Assembly (NCBI GenBank): GCA_022793355.1
Contig: JAAWCR010000206.1
Coordinates: 1-8,622, forward strand
Length of the DNA: 8,622 nt
Source: Lawsonibacter sp.
GTDB lineage: Bacteria; Bacillota; Clostridia; Oscillospirales; Oscillospiraceae
Reading direction: 5' to 3'
Position numbers and translations under genes: made by a program. The stretch's first letter is position 1, and each line of letters begins with the position of its first letter. The notes under the pieces are model-generated. The model was given only the letters and a program-made list of their open reading frames with translations, had not been told where the DNA came from and did no database searches. Shown in pieces: positions 1 through 5,723 of this stretch.

Positions 1-440
1 CCCTGAAGGACTGGCGCGGCGGCCGCGCCGCCACCGGCAATATTATCCCCTCCTCCACCGGCGCCGCCAAGGCCGTGGGCAAGGTTATCCCCTCCCTCAA
101 CGGCAAGCTGACCGGTATGTCCATGCGCGTGCCCACCCTGGACGTGTCCGTGGTTGACCTGACCGTCAATCTGGCCAAGCCCGCCAAGTACGAGGAGATC
201 TGCGCCGCTATGAAGGCCGCCTCTGAGGGCGAGCTGAAGGGCATCCTGGGCTACACCGACGAGGCCGTCGTGTCCTCCGACTTCCTGGGCGACACCCGCA
301 CCTCCATCTTCGACGCCGACGCCGGCATCGCCCTGACCGACACCTTCGTGAAGGTCGTGTCCTGGTATGACAACGAGATTGGCTACTCCAACAAGGTTCT
401 GGAGCTCATTGAGCATATGTACTCCGTGGACCACAAATAA
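1..440 (+). CDS. gap: Glyceraldehyde-3-phosphate dehydrogenase, C-terminal part (5' end outside window)
   Basis: Glycolytic, cytosolic, NAD-dependent GAPDH, which converts glyceraldehyde 3-phosphate plus phosphate to 1,3-bisphosphoglycerate. Codons read in frame from position 3; the first two bases finish a codon begun outside. About 145 residues remain. They open with KDWRGGRAA, then NIIPSSTGAAKAVGKV, the substrate-phosphate loop region TGMSMRVPT (with the conserved Arg), DVSVVDLTV, and the C-terminal WYDNEIGYSNKV helix, all hallmarks of the GAPDH catalytic domain. The active-site Cys and the Rossmann NAD domain lie upstream of the window. The strong bias to GC-ending codons fits a highly expressed housekeeping gene. 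TAA at 438-440 is followed within 15 bases by a strong terminator, so gap ends its transcript here. The family assignment is secure; NAD rather than NADP preference cannot be judged from this part. Confidence 0.97.
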   Translation, partial: LKDWRGGRAATGNIIPSSTGAAKAVGKVIPSLNGKLTGMSMRVPTLDVSVVDLTVNLAKPAKYEEICAAMKAASEGELKGILGYTDEAVVSSDFLGDTRTSIFDADAGIALTDTFVKVVSWYDNEIGYSNKVLELIEHMYSVDHK

Positions 441-454
441 TTTGACCCTCTCAG

Positions 455-483
455 GAGCGCCGCGGCTGCGGCGCTCTTTTTTT
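455..483 (+). terminator. Rho-independent terminator after gap
   Basis: A perfect 9-bp GC-rich stem (GAGCGCCGC at 455-463 pairing with GCGGCGCTC at 468-476) with a GGCT tetraloop is followed directly by seven T residues (477-483). It sits 15 bases after the gap stop codon and should insulate the regulator gene downstream. Confidence 0.95.
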
Positions 484-515
484 GACATTTCCTGCGCCTA
501 TTATAGCTCAATTTG

Positions 516-544
516 TGGATATAATATGTCAAAATATGTAGAAT
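516..544 (+). promoter_or_regulatory. Candidate promoter for the XRE regulator, in an AT-rich intergenic stretch
   Basis: The 484-614 gap is strongly AT-rich. The best spaced pair I see is TGGATA (516-521) and TAGAAT (539-544), 17 bp apart, 4/6 and 5/6 matches to the sigma-A consensus. A perfect TATAAT at 520-525 lies in the same stretch but has no convincing -35 partner. A TTGACA at 482-487 overlaps the terminator T-tract and lacks a correctly spaced -10. Start-site mapping is needed to choose; a promoter somewhere here is more certain than these exact hexamers. Confidence 0.4.
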
Positions 545-623
545 AAATAAAAAATATCCATGTATTGAGCAAATATGAGACGGTTATCCTCAAATTTAGG
601 AAAATGGTGCTGAGGTGACCGCT

Positions 624-962
624 GTGGACACAATGATAGGAGAACGGATCCACAACATAATTGAGGATCGGCGCATCACGCAGACAGCGTTAGCGGAGAA
701 AATCGGCATCAAATTGTCAACACTGAATAATTACATGACAGGCCGCTCTAAATTCCCGCCGGAAGTGCTCAGGCAAGTTTCAGAAGTGCTGGATATTAGC
801 AGCGATTATTTGCTGGGCTTGACTGATACGTCAGAACGGCCAATCAGACTGTCTAAAACGGAAAAGTTAATGATTAAAACCTTACGCGGCCTGTACCGCG
901 ACCAGCAGGAAGCGGTTCATAACCAGATTCAGTTTTTCCAGAAGCAGAACCGGAGAGAGTAG
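624..962 (+). CDS. Small XRE/Cro-CI-type helix-turn-helix transcriptional regulator
   Basis: A 112-residue DNA-binding protein, probably a repressor. An HTH_3-type domain fills roughly residues 3-60. The helix-turn-helix is seen in TQTALAEKIGIKLSTLNNYM, followed by GRSKFPP and the VLDISSDYLLGLTD segment typical of the last helix of these domains. The remaining ~45 residues are helical and charged, with no recognisable ligand domain; they may serve for dimerisation. I chose GTG at 624 because GAGG at 612-615 lies 8 bases upstream. GTG at 615 and ATG at 633 are in-frame alternatives. The gene is about 47-48% GC by hand count, clearly lower than its neighbours, which suggests foreign origin or relaxed constraint. 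It stands alone between the gap terminator and the MATE gene, which has its own candidate promoter. Targets are unknown; itself and the MATE gene are reasonable guesses. Confidence 0.88.
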   Translation: MDTMIGERIHNIIEDRRITQTALAEKIGIKLSTLNNYMTGRSKFPPEVLRQVSEVLDISSDYLLGLTDTSERPIRLSKTEKLMIKTLRGLYRDQQEAVHNQIQFFQKQNRRE

Positions 963-1082
963 GATTTCCGTCCCGTCCGCAGGAAAGGTTCTTGTTTGCG
1001 AGGGGCTTTTCCTGTAGGGAGGACAACAAAATATTGATGAAAATTTATCGGGGCAAAGGGCTGAAAACCGTCAAAAAGCCGC

Positions 1083-1111
1083 TAGGCAGATGGGAAGGAG
1101 ACGGCTATAAT
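1083..1111 (+). promoter_or_regulatory. Candidate promoter for the MATE gene
   Basis: TAGGCA (1083-1088, 4/6 match to TTGACA) and a perfect TATAAT (1106-1111) are separated by 17 bp. Transcription would start near 1118, giving a leader of about 27 bases before the ATG at 1145. The remainder of the 963-1144 gap shows no strong terminator or other feature, so read-through from the XRE gene is also possible. Confidence 0.5.
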
Positions 1112-1130
1112 AGGTCGGAGATTTTCCAGA

Positions 1131-1137
1131 AGGAAGG
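1131..1137 (+). promoter_or_regulatory. Ribosome binding site fixing the MATE start
   Basis: AGGAAGG lies 7 bases before ATG 1145. It supports that start over the upstream in-frame codons at 992 and 1037, which would add an unrelated hydrophilic extension. Confidence 0.8.
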
Positions 1138-1144
1138 GACCTCT

Positions 1145-2548
1145 ATGACCAAAGACCTGACCGTCGGCAATCCCGCGCGGCTGATTCTCGACTTTGCCCT
1201 GCCCACGCTGTTCGGGATGCTGTTTCAACAGCTCTACAACATGGTAGACGCCATGATCGTAGGCAAGCTGCTGGGGGCCTCCGCCCTGGCGGCGGTGGGC
1301 TCCACCGGCTCCATCAACTTCTTCGTGATCGGCTTCTGCATGGGGATGTGCAACGGCTTCGCCATCCCGGTGGCCCAGCGGATGGGGGCAAACGAACCGG
1401 CCAGGATGCGCCGCTATGTGGCGAACGCAGCCTGGCTGTCCATCCTGTTTGCCGCGGCGCTCACGGTGGTCACCGGCCTGCTGTGCCGGCAGATTCTCAC
1501 CATAATGCGCACCCCGGCCGACATCTTTGACAACGCCTTCCTCTATATTTTCGTTATCTTCATGGGTATCCCCGCCACCTTTTTGTACAATCTGCTGGCG
1601 GGCGTCATCCGTTCTTTGGGGGACAGCAAAACGCCGGTTTACTTCCTGGCCCTGTCCTCCTGCCTGAATATCGCCCTGGACTTTATCCTCATCCTGTGGT
1701 TCAACGCCGGGGTGGCAGGGGCAGCCATTGCAACGGTGGCCGCGCAGGGGGTGTCCGGCCTGGCCTGCCTGTGCTACATGGTGAAGCGATACCCCATCCT
1801 GCGCATGACAAGTGAAGAGCGAAAGCTGGACCTGCGCTGCTGCGGAGTGCTGTGCGCCATGGGCATACCCATGGGCCTGCAATACTCTATCACCGCCATC
1901 GGCTCCATCATCCTCCAGTCCTCGGTGAACGCCCTGGGCAGCCTCTACGTGGCCGCCGTAGCGGCGGGGGTCAAGGTGTTCCAGCTGCTGGCCTCTCCCT
2001 TCGACGCCATGGGGGCCACCATGGCCACCTACTGCGGCCAGAACGTGGGGGCCTGCAAGCTGGACCGGCTGGGCAGGGGCATCCGCTCCTGCTCCCTGCT
2101 GGGACTGGGCTACTCGGTGGCGGCTCTGTGCGTCATGCTCCGCTTTGCACCCCAGTGCGCCCTGCTCTTCCTGGACCCCCAGGAGCTGGATGCCGCCCTC
2201 CTCATGGACCTGACCACCCGGTATATTGTCATTCAGTCCATCTTTTTCTTCCCCCTGTCCCTGGTGAATATCGTCCGCTTTTCCATCCAGGGCATGGGCT
2301 TTAGCCCCTTCGCCATTCTGGCCGGGGTACTGGAGATGGCCGCGCGGACGGTCGTAGGTCTGGTGCTGGTGCCCATGTTTGGCTACACCGCCGCCTGTTT
2401 CGCCTCCCCCGCCGCCTGGGTGTGCGCCGACCTGTTTCTGGTCCCTGCCAGCGCGGCCTGTATTGCCAAACTGCGGCGGCTTTACCCCAACCAGCCGGAG
2501 CCCCCGGCGGCCGCTCCGGTCCCGCTCCAGGCGGGGGCACGCCGCTAA
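1145..2548 (+). CDS. MATE-family multidrug/cation antiporter
   Basis: A 467-residue polytopic inner-membrane exporter, the usual length for the MATE (multidrug and toxic compound extrusion) family of Na+- or H+-coupled antiporters. The N-terminus has the family pattern NPARLILDFALP then LFQQLYNMVDAMIVGKLLG in TM1. The two six-helix halves are visible: residues about 15-220 and 235-445. Conserved loop motifs include SLGDSKTP (157-164) in the first half, the GQNVGA segment (298-303) after TM8, and FASPAAW (419-425) near the C-terminus. The tail after residue 447 is Pro/Ala-rich and probably a disordered cytoplasmic end. The sequence looks like the Firmicute DinF/MepA-like branch rather than NorM, but I cannot fix the subfamily or substrate. 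It is a single-gene unit with its own candidate promoter and a strong terminator. The XRE gene upstream may regulate it, by position only. Confidence 0.93.
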   Translation: MTKDLTVGNPARLILDFALPTLFGMLFQQLYNMVDAMIVGKLLGASALAAVGSTGSINFFVIGFCMGMCNGFAIPVAQRMGANEPARMRRYVANAAWLSILFAAALTVVTGLLCRQILTIMRTPADIFDNAFLYIFVIFMGIPATFLYNLLAGVIRSLGDSKTPVYFLALSSCLNIALDFILILWFNAGVAGAAIATVAAQGVSGLACLCYMVKRYPILRMTSEERKLDLRCCGVLCAMGIPMGLQYSITAIGSIILQSSVNALGSLYVAAVAAGVKVFQLLASPFDAMGATMATYCGQNVGACKLDRLGRGIRSCSLLGLGYSVAALCVMLRFAPQCALLFLDPQELDAALLMDLTTRYIVIQSIFFFPLSLVNIVRFSIQGMGFSPFAILAGVLEMAARTVVGLVLVPMFGYTAACFASPAAWVCADLFLVPASAACIAKLRRLYPNQPEPPAAAPVPLQAGARR

Positions 2549-2560
2549 TTTGCCCAACGC

Positions 2561-2592
2561 CGGCTCCCTCAAAAGAGGGAGCCGTTCTTTTC
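2561..2592 (+). terminator. Rho-independent terminator after the MATE gene
   Basis: A perfect 10-bp stem, CGGCTCCCTC (2561-2570) with GAGGGAGCCG (2575-2584), closes an AAAA loop and is followed by TTCTTTTC. It starts 13 bases after the MATE stop and ends 9 bases before the -35 of the next operon. Confidence 0.92.
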
Positions 2593-2601
2593 AAAAAGAC
2601 C

Positions 2602-2630
2602 TTGACAAGGCCTTTCCCCTGTGATAAACA
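2602..2630 (+). promoter_or_regulatory. Promoter of the TRAP transporter operon
   Basis: A perfect TTGACA (2602-2607) is followed after 17 bp by TAAACA (2625-2630). The weak -10 is helped by an extended -10 TGA immediately before it (2622-2624). Transcription would start near 2637. The placement directly after a terminator and before the operon supports it. Confidence 0.7.
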
Positions 2631-2638
2631 GAGAGTAG

Positions 2639-2650
2639 AGCATATATGCT
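2639..2650. promoter_or_regulatory. Perfect 12-bp palindrome at the TRAP operon transcript start (possible operator)
   Basis: AGCATATATGCT is fully self-complementary and begins about 9 bases after the -10, so a bound protein would block initiation. No regulator gene for it is adjacent. The same TAGAGCATAT string that enters this palindrome (2636-2645) recurs in the minus-strand ABC promoter (8375-8384). Confidence 0.35.
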
Positions 2651-2667
2651 TTTCTGGAATGAAGCGG

Positions 2668-2674
2668 AAGGGGG
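2668..2674 (+). promoter_or_regulatory. Ribosome binding site fixing the TRAP permease start
   Basis: AAGGGGG lies 5 bases before ATG 2680. The other in-frame ATG at 2659 has no comparable upstream purine box. Confidence 0.7.
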
Positions 2675-2679
2675 CCCCT

Positions 2680-4596
2680 ATGGAGGAATGCCACGTTGAA
2701 CCAAACGGACCGGAGCGGCGCGAATCTGCCGTCCGGACCTATACAGGTCCTATGGGAAGGGCCGTCACCCTTCTGCTGTGCGTTTGGACGGCCTTTCAGC
2801 TTTACTGCTCCGTCGTTCCCGTCAGCGCCGTTACCCTGCGGGCGATTCACTGCATCTTTCTGCTGTCCTTCACCTTTCTGCTCTACCCCGCCCGCAAGAG
2901 GGAAAAGCGGGTGCGCAGGCTGCCCCCGGCGGGGGACCTGGCGCTGATTCTGCTGACCGCCGCCGTATTCGGCTATCTGATTTTGAACTACACCCGCGTC
3001 GCCCGGACGGGTGGGCGGGTCACCCGGTTGGAGCTGGTCATTGCCGCTGCCGCCCTGGTTCTGGCCTTTGAGGCCGCCCGACGGGCCTCGGGCAATCTGG
3101 CGGTGTTGGCCGCCCTTTTCCTGGCGTATAACTGGTTCGGCCAGTTCCTCCCCGGCCGCCTGGGCCACAACGGCTTTACCCTCAAGCGGGTGCTGTCCAG
3201 CCAGTTCTGGGGGACCCAGGGTCTGCTGGGCACCGGGGCCGACGTGTCCGCCACCTATCTCTTTCTCTTTGTGGTTCTGGGGTCTTTTCTCAAATACAGC
3301 GGTTTTTCTCAATTTATCAATGACTTCTCCCTTGCCCTGGTGGGCCGGACCCCCGGCGGGCCCGCCAAGGTGGCGGTGCTGGCCTCCGCCCTCATGGGGA
3401 TGATGAACGGCTCGGCCATTGCCAACGTGGCCGCCACCGGCACGATTACCATCCCCCTGATGAAGCGGGCGGGGTACAAAAAGGAGTTCGCCGGGGCGGT
3501 GGAGGCCGCCGCTTCCACCGGCGGGCAGTTCTGCCCCCCCATTATGGGGGCGGTGGGCTTTGTTATGGCGGAATTTCTCAACCTGAGCTACACACAGGTG
3601 ATGCTGGCCGCCATTGTCCCCGCCGGCCTCTACTACCTGGGCCTGCTCCTCGCCGTCCACCTTGAGGCGAAGCGGCTGGGCCTGTCCGGGCTGTCCAAGG
3701 AACACATCCCTGATGCCTTGGAGGTGCTTCGGGAACGGGGCCATCTGATCATCCCCCTGGCAGTGCTCATCGGACTGATGCTTCTGGGCTACACCCCCCT
3801 GTACGCTGCGGTGGCCGCCATCGCCGCCACCGTCGCGGCCAGCTGGCTGCGCAGGGACACCCGCATGACCTGGGACAAGCTTATGGCCGCCTGCGCGGAG
3901 GGGGCCCGGAGTGCGGTGCAGGTGGGGGTCTGCTGTATCATCATCGGCGTCATCATTGGCACGGTGACCCTCACCGGCCTTGGGCTGAATCTAGGCTATC
4001 TGATTCTGTCCGCGGTGGAGCACACCAACCTCTACGTCACCGGCCTGCTGGTGATGGTTCTGTCCACCGTTCTGGGCATGGGGGTCCCCGGGGTGGCGGC
4101 CTACGTCATTGTTCAGGCGGTGGCCGTGCCGGTACTCATGGAAGGAAATGTGCTCCCCATTGCCGCCCACATGTTCTGTCTGATTTACGCCTGCCTGTCC
4201 AACATCACGCCCCCCGTAGCCATGAGCAGCTACGTGGCCGCCGGAATCGCCGGGGCCGGCCAACTCAAAACCGGCCTGCTCTCGGTTCGGCTGGGGCTGG
4301 TGGGCTTTTTGATTCCCTTCTTCTTTCTGGGCCACCCCATTCTGCTCATCGGAGCCGACCCCTCCGCCGCCCTGGCGGGCAGCCTATGGGCCTTCTTCAC
4401 CGCCACCGTGGGCACGGCAGCCCTGGTGGGAGGGCTGGAGGGTTGGCTCCTCCAAAGGGCCGGCTGGCCGGAGCGGGCCATTCTACTCGCCGTCGCCCCC
4501 CTGATGATCAGCCCGGGGGCCGCCACCGACGCAATCGGCTTTGCCGCCCTGGGGGCCGTAATCGCCTGGCAGCGATTCCGTCCCGCTTCAACCTGA
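2680..4596 (+). CDS. TRAP transporter fused permease (4TM/12TM fusion, TAXI type)
   Basis: A 638-residue inner-membrane protein that joins the small (DctQ-like) and large (DctM-like) TRAP subunits in one chain. It would form the ion-driven uptake channel for the receptor encoded next door. Residues 1-25 are hydrophilic. About 27-160 hold four helices equivalent to the small subunit. The DctM region starts near 190 with the family core GMMNGSAIANVAATGTITIP (240-259), then KRAGYKKEFAGAVEAAASTGG and a PP loop (286-287). GMGVPGVAAYVI (467-478) and NITPPVAMSSY (508-518) are the mirror motifs of the second half. The last ~85 residues carry further helices, as in the C-terminal extension of fused TAXI permeases. 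Two spots differ from what I remember as usual: FC before the PP, and GV where TT is common after the GMGxP turn. ATG 2680 is chosen for its ribosome binding site. TRAP systems usually import carboxylates or amino acids with Na+; the substrate here is unknown. Confidence 0.93.
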   Translation: MEECHVEPNGPERRESAVRTYTGPMGRAVTLLLCVWTAFQLYCSVVPVSAVTLRAIHCIFLLSFTFLLYPARKREKRVRRLPPAGDLALILLTAAVFGYLILNYTRVARTGGRVTRLELVIAAAALVLAFEAARRASGNLAVLAALFLAYNWFGQFLPGRLGHNGFTLKRVLSSQFWGTQGLLGTGADVSATYLFLFVVLGSFLKYSGFSQFINDFSLALVGRTPGGPAKVAVLASALMGMMNGSAIANVAATGTITIPLMKRAGYKKEFAGAVEAAASTGGQFCPPIMGAVGFVMAEFLNLSYTQVMLAAIVPAGLYYLGLLLAVHLEAKRLGLSGLSKEHIPDALEVLRERGHLIIPLAVLIGLMLLGYTPLYAAVAAIAATVAASWLRRDTRMTWDKLMAACAEGARSAVQVGVCCIIIGVIIGTVTLTGLGLNLGYLILSAVEHTNLYVTGLLVMVLSTVLGMGVPGVAAYVIVQAVAVPVLMEGNVLPIAAHMFCLIYACLSNITPPVAMSSYVAAGIAGAGQLKTGLLSVRLGLVGFLIPFFFLGHPILLIGADPSAALAGSLWAFFTATVGTAALVGGLEGWLLQRAGWPERAILLAVAPLMISPGAATDAIGFAALGAVIAWQRFRPAST

Positions 4597-4621
4597 CTGA
4601 CTGCAAAGGAGCTTTCCTGCG

Positions 4622-5623
4622 ATGAAAAAGACGCTTTCTCTGGTCCTGGCCGCCGCGTTGGCGGCCCTCCTCACCGGCTGCGGCGGAAACGATGGCGGGT
4701 GGGTTTCTGCCTCGGGCAGCGCGCCCGCTGCCCAGCACGAGCCGGTAATCATCAACTTTCCCACCGCCGGCTCCGGCGGTGCGCTGTACGCCGTGGGCGC
4801 GGCGGTTAGCAATCTGTGGGACACGGAGATTCCCTATGTCAGCGCCTCCAGCCAGGCCTCCAATGGTGGGATTGACAACCTTGCCCTGGTCTCCGAGGGG
4901 GAGGCCCAGGTGTCCGTGGCGATTTCCAGCAACTGCTGGCAGTGCCTCAACGGCGCCGGCGGCTTTGAGGGCTACGCCTACGAAGACCTGAAGGTCATTG
5001 CGGGGCTGTACCTCAATCCCAACCAGGTGGTAGTCTCGGAAAAGTCCGGTGTCACCGAACTGGCCGGGCTCAAGGGGAAACGCTTCGCCGTGGCCGCCGC
5101 CGGATCCAGCGTGGAGGGGGAATGCGAAATCCACTTCACCGCCGCCGGGCTGCGCTACCCCGACGACCTCCGCTGCGAATACATCTCCTTTCACGACGCC
5201 GCAGGACTGCTCCAAAACGGCTCCATTGACGGGGCCTGGATCATGTCCGGCGCCCCCGCCGCCGCCGTTACCCAGGCCTGCGCCTCCGGGTGCCGGCTGC
5301 TGAACCTCAGCGGCGAGGTTATTTCTGACCTTCAGGACCAGTATCCCTGGTATGTCCCCTTCACCATCCCCGCCGGCACATACCCGAATCAGGAGGAGGA
5401 CGTGGAGACCTCTGCCATTAAAATGGTTATGTTCTGCCGGGGCAGCTTGGATACAGAGACAGTCTATGACCTGACCCGGGTTTTTTGGGAGAATATCGAC
5501 ACGCTGGGCCAGTCCCAGCCCAATTTGCAGGGCCTCACCCCCCAGGAGGCCGTGAAGGATATCGCCGGTCTGCCTCTCCACCCCGGCGCGGAACGGTACT
5601 ATCAGGAAATCGGCGTGCTGTAA
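4622..5623 (+). CDS. TAXI-family TRAP solute-binding lipoprotein
   Basis: A 333-residue extracytoplasmic receptor that captures the solute and hands it to the fused permease. A Lys-Lys N-terminus and hydrophobic stretch lead to the lipobox LLTGC, so signal peptidase II would cut before Cys20 and the protein would be membrane-anchored by lipid. A Gly/Ser/Ala-rich linker runs to about residue 40. The mature domain shows TAXI features: FPTAGSGGALYAVG (46-59), ASSQASNGGIDNLALVSEGE (76-95), the domain-2 entry SGVTELAGLKGKRFAVAAAGS (142-162, in two parts), WYVPFTIPAGTYP (243-255) and the terminal LHPGAERYYQEIG. The start has AAAGGAG about 10 bases upstream. It follows the permease by 25 bases, so they are co-transcribed. 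The mature chain is unusually rich in cysteine, including a CWQC pair (105-108) and C220/C224. The ligand cannot be predicted from this sequence. Confidence 0.93.
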   Translation: MKKTLSLVLAAALAALLTGCGGNDGGWVSASGSAPAAQHEPVIINFPTAGSGGALYAVGAAVSNLWDTEIPYVSASSQASNGGIDNLALVSEGEAQVSVAISSNCWQCLNGAGGFEGYAYEDLKVIAGLYLNPNQVVVSEKSGVTELAGLKGKRFAVAAAGSSVEGECEIHFTAAGLRYPDDLRCEYISFHDAAGLLQNGSIDGAWIMSGAPAAAVTQACASGCRLLNLSGEVISDLQDQYPWYVPFTIPAGTYPNQEEDVETSAIKMVMFCRGSLDTETVYDLTRVFWENIDTLGQSQPNLQGLTPQEAVKDIAGLPLHPGAERYYQEIGVL

Positions 5624-5642
5624 CAGCGCGGTCGAAAGCGCG

Positions 5643-5679
5643 GCACAAAGGCCCTCCTACTGAAAGGGGGCTCTTGTGC
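5643..5679 (+). terminator. Long imperfect hairpin after the TRAP operon (possible terminator)
   Basis: Bases 5643-5656 pair with 5666-5679 (GCACAA with TTGTGC outside, GCCC with GGGC inside, one A-C mismatch and two G-T pairs). No T-tract follows, so intrinsic termination is uncertain. It may work together with the next hairpin or protect the 3' end. Confidence 0.4.
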
Positions 5680-5683
5680 GAAA

Positions 5684-5713
5684 CCCCGCCCAGTCAGCAA
5701 AGACCGGGCGGGG
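5684..5713 (-). terminator. Terminator of the minus-strand ABC operon, probably shared by both convergent operons
   Basis: An 8-bp GC stem, CCCCGCCC (5684-5691) with GGGCGGGG (5706-5713), extended inside by GTC/GAC after one mismatch. On the minus strand it is followed by TTTCG, a short T-run, 10 bases after the permease stop. On the plus strand the following sequence is only moderately T-rich. Confidence 0.6.
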
Positions 5714-5723
5714 CTGTGTGTTA

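Noticed and set aside
501..535. Minus-strand promoter TTGACA...TATAAT in the gap before the XRE gene
   Set aside because: The two hexamers are 21 bp apart, too far for normal sigma-A recognition, and there is no minus-strand gene to serve.
992..1144. N-terminal extension of the MATE protein from 992 or ATG 1037 (AGGGAGGA lies at 1016-1023)
   Set aside because: The spacing to ATG 1037 is about 13 bases, the extension is hydrophilic and unlike MATE proteins, it would span the candidate promoter, and ATG 1145 has a well-placed ribosome binding site with the family N-terminus.
1082..2572. A 496-residue open frame on the minus strand opposite the MATE gene
   Set aside because: Its translation is Gly/Gln/His/Pro-rich with no domain pattern, the usual shadow of a GC-rich gene; similar long shadows opposite the TRAP genes and on the plus strand over the ABC operon were dropped for the same reason.
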